64,000 nucleotides of DNA, taken from positions 102,007-166,006 of the forward strand of contig NZ_JAGGRL010000005.1 of the NCBI RefSeq assembly GCF_018612915.1. Direction: 5' to 3'. Origin of the DNA: Stenotrophomonas sp. ISL-67 (lineage in GTDB: Bacteria; Pseudomonadota; Gammaproteobacteria; Xanthomonadales; Xanthomonadaceae). The position numbers were made by a program, and so were the translations under genes. The notes beneath the pieces are model-generated. The model was not told the origin of the DNA and made no database searches. It saw only the letters and a program-made list of their open reading frames with translations. Below, in pieces: positions 43,338 through 53,036 of the stretch. Position 1 is the stretch's first letter, and the number at the start of each line of letters is the position of its first letter.

Positions 43338-43372
43338 TCGCCCGGGGTAATCCCCCCGGTGCCCTGTCCCCG

Positions 43373-44503
43373 ATGTCCGAAAACGAACAAGCCGGCGAAA
43401 AAACCGAACAACCTACCGAAAAACGCCTGCGCGATGCCCGTGAACAGGGCAACATCCCGCGCTCGCGCGAGCTGGCCACCGCCGCCGTGTTCGGTGCCGC
43501 GGTGCTGGCACTGATGGCGTTTTCCGGTGGCATGGCCAACAGCGCCAAGGACTGGATGAAGCTGGCGCTGTCCCCGGAACCCGGCCTGCGCGCCGAACCG
43601 CTGGGGTTGTTCAACCACTTCGGCCACCTGTTCCTGCAGCTGATGCTGGCGCTGTGGCCGCTGCTGCTGGTCTGCCTGCTGGCCAGCTTCCTGGCGCCGG
43701 TGGCCATGGGCGGGCTGCGCTGGTCCAATAAATCGTTGATGCCCCAGTTCAACCGGCTCAGCCCCTTGGCCGGCATGAAGCGGCTGTATGGCCCTGAAGC
43801 GATCGCCGAGTTCACCAAATCGCTGCTGCGCATCGTGTTCGTGGGCACGGCCGCCGGGCTGGTGGTCTGGCATGGCATCCGCCCGCTGCGTGATCTGCTC
43901 CACCAGCCGCTGGAAGCGGCCATGGTCCACGGCCTGGGCTTCACCCTGAAGCTGATGCTGGCCACCGGCGGGGCCATGATGCTGCTGGCCGCCATCGATG
44001 CCCCCTACCAGCGCTGGAACTGGATGCGCAAGCTGAAGATGACCCGCGAGGAACTGCGCCGGGAAATGAAGGAAAGCGAAGGCAGCCCGGAAGTGAAGGG
44101 CCGCATCCGCCAGCTTCAGCAGCAGATGTCCAACCGCCGGATGATGGAAGCGGTGCCCACCGCCGACGTGGTGGTGGTCAACCCGACCCACTACGCGGTC
44201 GCCCTCAAGTACGACGGCGGCAGGATGGGCGCCCCCACCGTGGTGGCCCTGGGCGTGGACGAAACCGCCCTGCGCATCCGCCAGGTGGCCGACGGCAACA
44301 AGGTCGCCATCGTCTCGGCGCCGCCTTTGGCACGCGCCTTGTATCGGGAAGGTCAACTTGGAAAGGAAATTCCCGTGAGACTGTATTCGGCCGTTGCCCA
44401 GGTGCTGTCCTACGTTTACCAGCTGCGTACCTGGCGGGGCGGGCCGATGCCGGCCACGCCCAGCATCGACGTGGATGAGTTCGGCAAGGGAGGCCGCCCA
44501 TGA
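43373..44503 (+). CDS. flhB: FlhB, export-gate specificity switch
   Basis: 376 aa. N-terminal EKTEQPTEKRLRDAREQGNI, four membrane helices, and a cytoplasmic domain with the autocleavage motif NPTH (VVVVNPTHYAVALKYDGG) are all intact. FlhB cleaves at N-PTH and with FliK switches export from hook to filament proteins. The ATG at 43373 opens the conserved MSENEQ; upstream frame lies in repeat DNA. It overlaps flhA by four bases. Confidence 0.96.
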   Translation: MSENEQAGEKTEQPTEKRLRDAREQGNIPRSRELATAAVFGAAVLALMAFSGGMANSAKDWMKLALSPEPGLRAEPLGLFNHFGHLFLQLMLALWPLLLVCLLASFLAPVAMGGLRWSNKSLMPQFNRLSPLAGMKRLYGPEAIAEFTKSLLRIVFVGTAAGLVVWHGIRPLRDLLHQPLEAAMVHGLGFTLKLMLATGGAMMLLAAIDAPYQRWNWMRKLKMTREELRREMKESEGSPEVKGRIRQLQQQMSNRRMMEAVPTADVVVVNPTHYAVALKYDGGRMGAPTVVALGVDETALRIRQVADGNKVAIVSAPPLARALYREGQLGKEIPVRLYSAVAQVLSYVYQLRTWRGGPMPATPSIDVDEFGKGGRP

Positions 44504-46602
44504 GCGCCCAGCCTGCCGGCATGAATACCCGTCGCGCCCTGGACATGATCCGCCAGGGCCTGGGCGCCCCGCTGATCGTGCTGGCCCTGCTGGCCATGGT
44601 GGTGGTGCCGCTGGCCGCCCCGGTGCTGGACGCGCTGTTCACCTTCAACATCGCCATCTCGCTGATGGTGCTGCTGGCGGTGGTGTACGTGAAGCGCCCG
44701 TTGGACTTCACCATCTTCCCGATCGTGCTGCTGATCACGACCATGCTGCGGCTGGCCCTGAACGTGGCGTCCACCCGCGTGATCCTGCTCAACGGCCAGA
44801 ACGGCCACGAAGCCGCCGGCAAGGTGATCGCCGCCTTCGGCGAATTCGTGATCGGCGGCAACTACGCGGTCGGTATCGTGGTGTTCGCGATCCTGACCAT
44901 CATCAATTTCGTGGTGATCACCAAGGGTGCCGGCCGCGTGTCCGAAGTGACCGCGCGCTTCATCCTGGACGCAATGCCCGGCAAGCAGATGGCGATCGAC
45001 GCCGACCTCAACGCCGGTTTGCTGACGCGTGAGGAAGCCAAGCTGCGCCGCGAAGAAGTCCGCGAGGAAGCCGACTTCTACGGCGCCATGGACGGCGCCA
45101 GCAAGTTCATCCGCGGCGATGCGATCGCCGGCATCCTCATTCTGTTCATCAACCTGATCGGCGGCCTGGCCGTCGGCGTGCTTCAGCACGGCATGCCGTT
45201 CGGCGAGGCCGCAGCAACCTACACCCTGCTGTCCATCGGTGACGGCCTGGTGGCGCAGCTGCCCGCGCTGCTGGTGTCGTCGGCCGTGGCGATGCTGGTC
45301 ACCCGCGCCTCGCGCTCGCAGGACATGGCCCAGGCCATGATGGGCCAGGTGTTCGGCCAGCACCGCGCACTGACCATCGCTGCGGCGATCCTGGGCGTGG
45401 TCGGGCTGGTGCCGGGCATGCCCAACGTCGCCTTCTTGACGCTGGCCGCGATCCTCGGCTTCATCGCCTGGAAGCTGTGGAAGAAGAGCATGGCCGCCGA
45501 ACAGGCGGCAGCGGCCCCTGCCACCGGCCCGACCAACGCGCTCGGCCTGCCCGGCGGCACCCCCTCGCCCACCGCCGAGCTGACCTGGGACGAACTGCGC
45601 CCGGTCGACCCGCTGGGCCTGGAAGTGGGATACCGGCTGATTCCCCTGGTCGACAAGAACCAGGGCGGCGAACTGATGGCGCGCATCAAGGGCGTGCGCC
45701 GCAAACTGACCCACGACATCGGCTTCCTGATTCCCTCGGTCCACATCCGCGACAACCTGGAACTGAGCGCCAGCGCCTACCGCCTGCTGATCCACGGCGT
45801 GCCGGTGGCCACCGCCGACATCCATCCCGACCGCGAACTGGCGCTGGACCCGGGCAGCGCGCTCGGCGTGCTGGAAGGCATCGCCGGCAAGGACCCCGCG
45901 TTCGGCCTGGATGCCACCTGGATCCAGCCGCACCAGCGCGCCCACGCCGAATCGATGGGCTACACCGTGGTCGACCCGGCCACCGTGGTCGCCACCCACC
46001 TGTCGCACCTGATCCGCGAACATGCGCCGGAACTGCTCGGTCACGAGGAAGTGCAGCAGCTGCTGGCCAACCTGGCCAAGAGCGCACCGAAGCTGGTTGA
46101 AGACCTCACCCCGAAGGCGCTGCCGCTGTCGGTGGTGGTGCGCGTGCTGCAGAACCTGCTGATCGAGCGCATTCCGGTGCGCCAGCTGCGCAAGATCGCC
46201 GAGTCGCTGGTGGAGAACGCACCTACGAGCCAGGACCCGGGCGTGCTCACCGCTGCCGTGCGCAACGCGCTGGGCCGTTTCATCGTGCAGGAGATCGCCG
46301 GAATGTCGGCGGAGCTGCCGGTATTCACCCTCAACCCGCAACTGGAACGCGTCTTGCAGGAGTCCACCCAGGGCAACGGCGCCGCGCTGGAACCCGGACT
46401 CGCTGAGCGACTGCACCAGAGCCTGGCCGAATGTGTCGGCAAGCAGGAAGCGAAGAACGAGCCCGCAGTGGTGTTGGTACCCGGTCCGGTACGTGCCGCG
46501 CTGGCACGGCTGGTACGCCACAGCGTTCCGTCGCTGTCCGTGCTGGCCTACAGCGAGGTACCCGAGGACAAACGGTTGAAGCTGGTCGGCACGATCAGCT
46601 GA
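44500..46602 (+). CDS. flhA: FlhA, major export-gate protein
   Basis: 700 aa. Eight N-terminal membrane helices and the highly conserved FHIPEP-type region (VKRPLDFTIFPIVLLITTML, RLALNVASTRVILLNG). The cytoplasmic C-terminal ring follows (VDPATVVATHLSHLIREHAP, ELLGHEEVQQLLANLA, LSVLAYSEVPEDKRLKLVG). FlhA binds chaperone-substrate complexes. Coupled to flhB. Normal length. Confidence 0.97.
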   Translation: MSAQPAGMNTRRALDMIRQGLGAPLIVLALLAMVVVPLAAPVLDALFTFNIAISLMVLLAVVYVKRPLDFTIFPIVLLITTMLRLALNVASTRVILLNGQNGHEAAGKVIAAFGEFVIGGNYAVGIVVFAILTIINFVVITKGAGRVSEVTARFILDAMPGKQMAIDADLNAGLLTREEAKLRREEVREEADFYGAMDGASKFIRGDAIAGILILFINLIGGLAVGVLQHGMPFGEAAATYTLLSIGDGLVAQLPALLVSSAVAMLVTRASRSQDMAQAMMGQVFGQHRALTIAAAILGVVGLVPGMPNVAFLTLAAILGFIAWKLWKKSMAAEQAAAAPATGPTNALGLPGGTPSPTAELTWDELRPVDPLGLEVGYRLIPLVDKNQGGELMARIKGVRRKLTHDIGFLIPSVHIRDNLELSASAYRLLIHGVPVATADIHPDRELALDPGSALGVLEGIAGKDPAFGLDATWIQPHQRAHAESMGYTVVDPATVVATHLSHLIREHAPELLGHEEVQQLLANLAKSAPKLVEDLTPKALPLSVVVRVLQNLLIERIPVRQLRKIAESLVENAPTSQDPGVLTAAVRNALGRFIVQEIAGMSAELPVFTLNPQLERVLQESTQGNGAALEPGLAERLHQSLAECVGKQEAKNEPAVVLVPGPVRAALARLVRHSVPSLSVLAYSEVPEDKRLKLVGTIS

Positions 46603-46753
46603 GCCGGAACGTCGACAGCAACGCGTCAGAAAACAGACACCCCCATTTCGTATTCACCGCAGCAGGACAAGAAGGGAAACCCGGACCGTGCAGACCACCG
46701 ACAACCAGCGCTTCCCTTCCACCCCCCAGCCGCCCCAGTCCCGGTACCACAGC

Positions 46754-48367
46754 ATGAAAATCAAACGCTTCGTTGCTCCCGATATGCGCTCGGCCATGAA
46801 CCTGGTGCGCAAGGAACACGGTCCGGATGCCGTGATCCTGTCCAATCGCCGGATCGAGGAAGGCGTGGAAATCGTGGCGGCGGCGAACTATGACGAAGGC
46901 GCGGTACAGCGTGCGCTGGAAGCGGCGCGCAAGGACGTGGCCCCGGCACCGCCGGCGCCGCGCCCGCGCAATGCCGCCGACGCGGTGATCGCCGCCGTCA
47001 CCCGCCGCAAGGCACCGGGTACCGCACCGGAACCGGTGGCGGCCACCACCTCGGCCGTGGCTGCGCTGGCCCGCGCCGCCGTCGGCGCCACCGGCCGCAC
47101 CCTGGACAGCGCCAACGAAATCGTGCCGCCGCCGGGCAGCAGCGGCTTTGCCGCGACCCTGGCGCGTGCCGCCGCGCCGGCCGAATCACCGGTTCGTGCG
47201 GCCGCGCCGGCACCGGCCAATCGCGCCCGTTTCATCATCGACCCGCCGCTGGACGACGCGCCGCTGTTTGAGATGCATGGGCCGGCCAGCCCGATCATGC
47301 AGATCGACGATTCGGCCGTGGCAGCCCCGCCGGCGCTGCCGTCGATGCAGGCCGCCAACGAACCGGCACCGGCGGCCGACGTCATCGCGGCAGTCGCACC
47401 GGTCGCCCCTGTCGCCCCGGCCGTACCCGCGACCGCCGCACCGGTGACCCTGGTGCGCGACGATGAAGAATTGCGTCAGCTGCGCCATGAAGTGGCCGGC
47501 ATGCGCACCGTCATCGAGCGCGAAATGAACCGCTTCACCGACGAGCGCCTGCGCGGCTCGGCCGTGCGTGCCTCCGCGCTGGACCTGATGGACGAGTATG
47601 GCTTCGACGCCGGCATCTGCCGCGACGTGGCCCTGCAGATCCCGCTGGACACCGAAGCCCATCGGGGCCGCGGCCTGATGCTGGGCCTGCTGTCGAAGAA
47701 GCTGCCGATCGCCCCGGTCGACCCGCTCGAGGCGGGGGGTGTGATCGCGCTGGTCGGACCCACCGGTGCCGGCAAGACCACCACCATCGCCAAGCTGGCC
47801 TCGCGCTTCGCCGAAGCCCATGCCGCGCGCGACGTGGCCCTGGTCACCACCGACACCGCCCGCATCGGTGCCCGCGAGCAGCTGTACGGCTTCGGCCGCC
47901 AGCTCGGCATCGCCGTGCATGAAGCCAGCAGCGGCAGCGACCTCAACCAGCTGCTTGAGCGCCTGAAGGACTACAAGCTGGTGCTGATCGATACCGCCGG
48001 GCTGGGTCCGCGCGACCGCGCCCTGGCCGCCCAGCTGCAGTGGCTGCGCGCCGCCCAGCAGGTCCGCACCCTGCTGGTGCTGCCGGCCAACACCAGCTTC
48101 GGCGACATGGACGAAGTGGTCCGCCGCTTCAGCGCCGCCAACCCGCAGGGCGTGGTGCTGAGCAAGCTGGACGAGACCGGCCGCTTCGGCACCGCCTTGT
48201 CGGTGGCCGTCGGCCACCACCTGCCGATCACCTGGGTCACCGACGGCCAGGATGTTCCCGAAGACCTGCACCGGGCCAGTGCGGCCAATCTTGTACTTCG
48301 CCTTGAAGATTTGCGCCGCGCGGCCGATATGCCCTGCAACCCGGAGTTGAACCATGCCGTCGCGTGA
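46754..48367 (+). CDS. flhF: FlhF, SRP-like GTPase for polar flagellar placement
   Basis: 537 aa. B domain begins MKIKRFVAPDMRSAMNLVRK. A long Ala/Pro-rich linker (about residues 75-250) follows. The NG GTPase domain has ALVGPTGAGKTTTIAKLA, DTARIGAREQL, LIDTAGLGPRD and LSKLDETGRFG. FlhF marks the pole where the MS ring assembles. The ATG at 46754 starts the conserved sequence but lacks a clear SD; a GTG at 46688 with AAGAAGGG upstream would add 22 residues and is an alternative. It overlaps flhG by 14 bases. Confidence 0.94.
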   Translation: MKIKRFVAPDMRSAMNLVRKEHGPDAVILSNRRIEEGVEIVAAANYDEGAVQRALEAARKDVAPAPPAPRPRNAADAVIAAVTRRKAPGTAPEPVAATTSAVAALARAAVGATGRTLDSANEIVPPPGSSGFAATLARAAAPAESPVRAAAPAPANRARFIIDPPLDDAPLFEMHGPASPIMQIDDSAVAAPPALPSMQAANEPAPAADVIAAVAPVAPVAPAVPATAAPVTLVRDDEELRQLRHEVAGMRTVIEREMNRFTDERLRGSAVRASALDLMDEYGFDAGICRDVALQIPLDTEAHRGRGLMLGLLSKKLPIAPVDPLEAGGVIALVGPTGAGKTTTIAKLASRFAEAHAARDVALVTTDTARIGAREQLYGFGRQLGIAVHEASSGSDLNQLLERLKDYKLVLIDTAGLGPRDRALAAQLQWLRAAQQVRTLLVLPANTSFGDMDEVVRRFSAANPQGVVLSKLDETGRFGTALSVAVGHHLPITWVTDGQDVPEDLHRASAANLVLRLEDLRRAADMPCNPELNHAVA

Positions 48368-49241
48368 GTACGAAAACCTGACCAGGACCTTCCCGTTGTC
48401 GGCCACCCGCAGCCCGCCGCTGGGCCCGGTCCGCACCATCGCCATCACCGGCGGCAAGGGCGGCGTGGGCAAGACCAACGTGTCGGCCAACCTGGCCGTG
48501 GCGCTGGCGGGCATGGGCAAGCGCACGCTGCTGCTGGACGCCGACCTGGGCCTGGCCAACATCGATGTGATCCTGGGCCTGCAGCCCAAGCTGACCCTGG
48601 CCGACCTGGTCGCCGGGCGCTGCACGCTGGATGAGGTCATCCTGGAAGGCCCCGGCGGCGTGCTGGTGGTGCCGGCGGCATCCGGACGCCGCCACATGGC
48701 CGAACTGCAACCGGCCGAACACGTGGGCCTGGTCAACGTCTTCTCTGAACTTGAGCGCGACCTGGACTTCATGGTGGTCGACACCGCCGCTGGCATTACC
48801 GACGGCGTGCTGACCTTCTGCCAAGCCGCCCAGGACACCGTGGTGGTGGTCTGCGACGAACCCGCTTCAATCACCGATGCCTATGCGCTGATCAAGGTGC
48901 TCGCGCGCGAGCGCGGCGTGGACCGCGTCCAGGTCGTGGCCAACATGGTGCGCGACCCCAATGAAGGCCGCGTGCTGTACGAAAAGCTCAGCCGCGTCTG
49001 CGACAAGTTCCTGGCCGATGTCTCGCTGAACTATCTGGGGCACGTGCCGCAGGACGACTGGCTGCGCCTGTCGGTGCAGCGCCAGCAGCCGGTGGTGAAG
49101 GCCTACCCGTCCAGCCCGGCTGCGCAGGCGATCGCCGAGATCGCGCGCCGCACCGCGCGCTGGCAGGCCCCGACCGAACCACGCGGCAGCGTCGAATTCT
49201 TCCTGGAACGCATCCTCAAGCAACGCGGGGTGACGGCATGA
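48354..49241 (+). CDS. flhG: FlhG/FleN, MinD-like regulator of flagellar number
   Basis: 295 aa. A MinD/ParA-type ATPase: deviant Walker A TGGKGGVGKTNVSANLAVAL, Walker A' LLLDADLGLANIDVILGL, and Walker B DFMVVDTAAGITDGVL. An N-terminal extension with an Arg-bearing segment (residues 1-25) can contact FlhF. It limits flagella to one per pole by restraining FleQ. Translationally coupled to flhF (14-base overlap) and to fliA (four-base overlap). Confidence 0.95.
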   Translation: MPSREYENLTRTFPLSATRSPPLGPVRTIAITGGKGGVGKTNVSANLAVALAGMGKRTLLLDADLGLANIDVILGLQPKLTLADLVAGRCTLDEVILEGPGGVLVVPAASGRRHMAELQPAEHVGLVNVFSELERDLDFMVVDTAAGITDGVLTFCQAAQDTVVVVCDEPASITDAYALIKVLARERGVDRVQVVANMVRDPNEGRVLYEKLSRVCDKFLADVSLNYLGHVPQDDWLRLSVQRQQPVVKAYPSSPAAQAIAEIARRTARWQAPTEPRGSVEFFLERILKQRGVTA

Positions 49242-49984
49242 AAGGCGCCGCACAATACAAGGAGGTGCAACGCGCCGCCGCCAACGAGTGCATCGCCCAG
49301 CACTCCGACCTCGTCCGGCGCATTGCACACCACCTGGCCGCGCGCCTGCCGGCCAGCGTTGAAGTGGACGACCTGATCCAGGCCGGGATGATGGGCCTGA
49401 TCGAAGCCTCGCGCAGCTATGACGCCGACCAGGGCGCCTCGTTCGAAACCTACGCCTCGATCCGCATCCGCGGCTCGATGATCGACGAGATCCGCCGCGG
49501 CGACTGGGTGCCGCGCTCGGTGCACCGTCGTGCCCGCGACGCCGCCTCCACCATCCGCCGGCTGGAACAGAGCACCGGCCGCGCCGCCAGCGCCACCGAA
49601 GTAGCCGCCGCGATGGACATGCCGCTGCCCGACTACCTGCGCCTGATGGAAGACGCCGCGCGGGGCCAGGTGCTGAGCCTGGAATCGCGGATCGAAGACC
49701 AGGGCGAGCTGGATACCGTCGCCCAGGGTGGCCCGACCCCGCAGCAGGTACTGGAACGCGGCGAGTTCGGCCGCGAACTGGGCAATGCGATCGGCCTGCT
49801 GCCCGAACGCGAACAGCTGGTGCTGTCGTTGTACTACGAGCAGGAACTGAACCTGAAAGAGATCGGCGCGGTGCTCGGCGTCAGCGAGTCGCGCGTCTGC
49901 CAGATCCATGGCCAGGCAGTGCTGCGCCTGCGTGGCCGACTGAAGATCTTCGAGGCGGCCGACGCCGGCCTCGAGAACACTTGA
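49238..49984 (+). CDS. fliA: FliA, sigma-28 flagellar sigma factor
   Basis: 248 aa. Region 2 ([37 protein letters not shown]), region 3 and region 4 with helix-turn-helix ([20 protein letters not shown]) are present. It directs transcription from the TAAA-N15-GCCGATAA promoters found in this window and is held by FlgM until hook completion. Start overlaps the flhG stop. It is read with flhA-flhF-flhG, so it is made in the sigma-54 stage. Confidence 0.97.
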   Translation: MKGAAQYKEVQRAAANECIAQHSDLVRRIAHHLAARLPASVEVDDLIQAGMMGLIEASRSYDADQGASFETYASIRIRGSMIDEIRRGDWVPRSVHRRARDAASTIRRLEQSTGRAASATEVAAAMDMPLPDYLRLMEDAARGQVLSLESRIEDQGELDTVAQGGPTPQQVLERGEFGRELGNAIGLLPEREQLVLSLYYEQELNLKEIGAVLGVSESRVCQIHGQAVLRLRGRLKIFEAADAGLENT

Positions 49985-50000
49985 TACCGAGGAAAGTGCT

Positions 50001-50393
50001 TTGAACAAGAACATGCGTATCCTGATCGTCGACGATTTCTCGACCATGCGTCGTATCGTCAAGAACCTGCTTGGCGATCTGGGCTTCACCAATACGGCCG
50101 AAGCCGAGGACGGGCATGCCGCGCTGGCCCTGCTGCAGAGCCAGCCGTTCGATTTCGTGGTGACCGACTGGAACATGCCGGTCATGACCGGCATCGACCT
50201 GCTCAAGGCGATCCGCGCCGATGCCAGGCTCAAGACCCTGCCGGTCCTGATGGTCACCGCCGAAGCCAAGCGCGAGCAGATCATCGAAGCTGCCCAGTCC
50301 GGCGTGAACGGCTACATCATCAAGCCGTTCACCGCCCAGACCCTGGAAGAGAAGCTCGGCAAGATCTTCGAGCGCCTGGCGGCCAGCGCCTGA
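50001..50393 (+). CDS. cheY: CheY, chemotaxis response regulator
   Basis: 130 aa. Single receiver with Asp11/Asp12, phospho-acceptor Asp56 in VVTDWNMP, a Thr in MVTAEA and Lys108 in IIKPF. It binds FliM when phosphorylated and reverses or slows the motor. The start is TTG at 50001, supported by GAGGA seven bases upstream; the ATG at 50013 would be too far from it. It overlaps cheZ by one base. Confidence 0.96.
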   Translation: MNKNMRILIVDDFSTMRRIVKNLLGDLGFTNTAEAEDGHAALALLQSQPFDFVVTDWNMPVMTGIDLLKAIRADARLKTLPVLMVTAEAKREQIIEAAQSGVNGYIIKPFTAQTLEEKLGKIFERLAASA

Positions 50394-51007
50394 TGGAAAC
50401 CCTTCGCGATAAATCGGCGCTGGTGCAGCGCCTGCAGGATGCCCTGGCCGCGCTGGAAAGCGGCGACGAAGCCGGTTGGCGCCAGGAAATCGACGCCCTT
50501 GCCGCGCTTCGTACCCAACCGATGATGGCCGGGCTGAACCGGCTCGCCCGCGAACTCGGCCAGGCACTGGGTGAACTGCCCACCGTGCCCAGCGAGGCCG
50601 GCGAGCTGGACGATGCCTGCGCGCGCCTGGACCACGTCGTGGCGATGACCGAACAGGCCACCCACCGCACCCTGGACCTGGCCGAAGAATGCCGCGCGCT
50701 CACCGAGCAGCTGCGCGCCAACGGGCTGAGCCCGGACCAGGACCAGCAACTGGACCGGATCCGCCACAACCTGACCGAGATCGCGCTCACCCAGAGCTAC
50801 CAGGATCTCACCGGGCAGATCATCCGCCGCGTGGTCGGCATCGTGCGCCGCGTGCACGAAGGCTTTGGCGCACTCGGCCTGCCACCGCCGGAAGACAGCG
50901 CCCACAAGCGCGACAACGGCCTGGCCGGTCCTGCCGTAAGCGGCCTGGACCGCCACCAGGTGTCGCAGGTGGACGCCGACGACCTGCTTTCAGATTTGGG
51001 ACTTTAA
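50393..51007 (+). CDS. cheZ: CheZ, CheY-P phosphatase
   Basis: 204 aa. Long hairpin helices and the catalytic segment ALTQSYQDLTGQIIRRVVGI, whose Gln is the active residue. The C-terminal end DADDLLSDLGL is the conserved CheY-P binding peptide. It sits between cheY and cheA as in Pseudomonas-type clusters. Confidence 0.95.
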   Translation: METLRDKSALVQRLQDALAALESGDEAGWRQEIDALAALRTQPMMAGLNRLARELGQALGELPTVPSEAGELDDACARLDHVVAMTEQATHRTLDLAEECRALTEQLRANGLSPDQDQQLDRIRHNLTEIALTQSYQDLTGQIIRRVVGIVRRVHEGFGALGLPPPEDSAHKRDNGLAGPAVSGLDRHQVSQVDADDLLSDLGL

Positions 51008-51011
51008 GATC

Positions 51012-52841
51012 ATGAGTGCTGTTCCAGACGACATTGCCGCAGACTTCATCCTCGAGGCCCAGGAGATCCTGGATCGCCTCGGCGAACAGCTGGTGTCGCT
51101 GGAGCAGTCGCCCCAGGACAGCGACCAGCTCAACGCGGTGTTCCGCGGTTTCCACACGCTCAAGGGCGGCGCCGGTTTCCTGGGCATCCAGGCCATGGTC
51201 GAACTGTGCCACGCCGCCGAAGAAACCCTGGGCATGGCCCGCTCGGGCAAGGCCGTGCTGCAGGCCCACCACTTCGACGCGGCCCAGCAATCGCTGGATT
51301 ACCTGCAGTCGATGCTGGATTCGGTGGCGGCCGGGACCGAACCGGGCCATGCCCCGCCGGAACTGATCGCGCAGTTCGACGTCAACGGCCCGGCGACGCC
51401 CGCTCCGGCGGCCTCCGCTGCGGCACCGGCCAGTGGCGAACTGATCACCGACGATGAGTTCGAAGCGTTGCTGGACACGCTGCACGGCGGCGCGGCGCCG
51501 ACCGCCGTGACGCCCACGAAAAAGAACGACGATGGCCTGATCGGCGAAGACGAATTCGAAGCGCTGCTCGACCAGCTGCATGGCGGCGCCGCCCCCGGCG
51601 CGCAGGCAGTGACCGCACCGGCACCCGCCCCGGCCGTCGCGCCGCGCCCGGTGGCCGTCCCGGCCCCGGCCAAGCCCGCCGCCAACAAGCCGGTGGCCGA
51701 AGCCGAACACACGGTGCGCGTGGATACCAAGCGCCTGGATGCGATCGTCAACCTCATCGGCGAACTGGTGCTGTCGCGCAACCGGCTCAAGACCCTGCGC
51801 GCACGCCTGCACGACGAAGAGCTGGACCGCGCCGTGTCCACCCTCGACATCGCCACCGCCCGCCTGCAGTCGGCCGTGATGCGTACCCGCATGCAGCCGG
51901 TCGGCAAGGTCTTCTCACGCTTCCCCAAGGTTGCCCGCGACGTCGCCCGCAACCTGAAGAAGGAAGTGGAGCTGGAACTGGTCGGCGCGGAAACCGAGCT
52001 GGACCGCAACCTGGTCGAAGCGCTGGCCGACCCGCTGGTGCACCTGGTACGCAACGCGATCGACCACGGCATCGAAATGCCGGAGCTGCGTGAAGCCCAG
52101 GGCAAGACCCGCAGCGGCAACGTGCGCCTGTCCGCGCAGCAGGAAGGCGACTACGTCAGCATTGAAGTGCAGGACGATGGCGCCGGCATCGACCCCGAAC
52201 GCCTTCGCGCCAAGGCCCGCGAAAAGGGCCTGATCGACCCGGAAGCCGCCGCCCGCCTGACCAGCGAGGAATGCCTGCACCTGGTGTTCCTGCCGGGTTT
52301 CTCCACCAAGCAGGAAGTCACCGACATCTCCGGCCGCGGCGTCGGCATGGACGTGGTGCAGTCGCGCATCCGCGAGCTCAGCGGCCAGATCCAGATCCAG
52401 TCCGAGCTGGGCCGTGGCAGCCGCTTCCTGATCCGAGTGCCGCTTACCCTGGCCATCCTGCCCACCCTGCTGGTACAGGCCGGCGAGGACGTCTACGCGC
52501 TGCCGCTGGCGCGCGTGATGGAAGTGCTGCACGCACCCAACACCTCGCTGGGCTGGTTCGACGGGCGCGCGGTGCTCGACCGCAAGTCGCACACGCTGCC
52601 GCTGGTCGACCTGCGCCACTGGCTGGCGGTCGACCCGGTGCCTTCGCCGCTGCTCACCATCGTGGTGCTGCAGGCGGGTGAAGCGCGTTTCGGCCTGGTG
52701 GTGGACCAGGTCCGCGGCCGCGAGGAAGTGGTGATCAAGCCGCTGCCGAAGGCACTGCGCGGCCTGCGCGGCTATGCCGGCGCCACCCTGATCGGCGACG
52801 GCCGCATGTCGCTGATCCTCGACGTGGACGGCCTGCGCTGA
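51012..52841 (+). CDS. cheA: CheA, chemotaxis histidine kinase with tandem LID-like motif
   Basis: 609 aa. P1 phosphotransfer domain with His48 in GFHTLKGGAGF. In place of a recognisable CheY-binding P2 domain there is an Ala/Pro-rich linker holding two near-copies of DDEFEALLD-x-LHGG (about residues 146-162 and 178-193). P3 dimerisation begins near VRVDTKRLDAIVNLIGELVL. P4 ATPase (HLVRNAIDHGIEM, DDGAGI, GRGVGMDVV) and a P5 CheW-like end follow. In Vibrio this linker region is the LID that binds ParP. A ParP-like gene is 2.7 kb downstream, which fits. Confidence 0.95.
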   Translation: MSAVPDDIAADFILEAQEILDRLGEQLVSLEQSPQDSDQLNAVFRGFHTLKGGAGFLGIQAMVELCHAAEETLGMARSGKAVLQAHHFDAAQQSLDYLQSMLDSVAAGTEPGHAPPELIAQFDVNGPATPAPAASAAAPASGELITDDEFEALLDTLHGGAAPTAVTPTKKNDDGLIGEDEFEALLDQLHGGAAPGAQAVTAPAPAPAVAPRPVAVPAPAKPAANKPVAEAEHTVRVDTKRLDAIVNLIGELVLSRNRLKTLRARLHDEELDRAVSTLDIATARLQSAVMRTRMQPVGKVFSRFPKVARDVARNLKKEVELELVGAETELDRNLVEALADPLVHLVRNAIDHGIEMPELREAQGKTRSGNVRLSAQQEGDYVSIEVQDDGAGIDPERLRAKAREKGLIDPEAAARLTSEECLHLVFLPGFSTKQEVTDISGRGVGMDVVQSRIRELSGQIQIQSELGRGSRFLIRVPLTLAILPTLLVQAGEDVYALPLARVMEVLHAPNTSLGWFDGRAVLDRKSHTLPLVDLRHWLAVDPVPSPLLTIVVLQAGEARFGLVVDQVRGREEVVIKPLPKALRGLRGYAGATLIGDGRMSLILDVDGLR

Positions 52842-52844
52842 GAG

Positions 52845-52980
52845 CAGCCGGGCAGAGCCCGGCGCTACGCCGCAGGCGCCCCGCCCGTAGCGCCGGGCTC
52901 TGCCCGGCTGAACCGCCGACCCACCCGGTTTGACCGCACGCCGAACAACCACCCGCCGTAGAGCCACGCCCTGCGTGGCT
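52845..52980. repeat. Cluster of three SMAG/REP palindromes
   Basis: Two CCGGGC-AGA-GCCCGG type copies in inverted orientation (about 52845-52868 and 52887-52911) and a third of different stem (GTAGAGCCACGCCCTGCGTG, from 52958) fill the gap between cheA and motC. The stem of the third matches copies near 56600. Confidence 0.85.
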
Positions 52981-53002
52981 GAACCGCCGACCAACCCCAA
53001 CC

Positions 53003-53029
53003 TCAAGACCCCTTCCTGCAAGCCGATAA
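53003..53029 (+). promoter_or_regulatory. Sigma-28 promoter of motC-motD
   Basis: TCAA (53003-53006), 15 bases, then a perfect GCCGATAA (53022-53029). The motC ATG follows after only seven bases. Confidence 0.9.
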
Positions 53030-53036
53030 CGGAACA

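Noticed and set aside
46688..46753. Upstream GTG start for FlhF
   Set aside because: It has a better ribosome-binding site but adds 22 residues ahead of the conserved MKIKRF opening. Kept only as an alternative.
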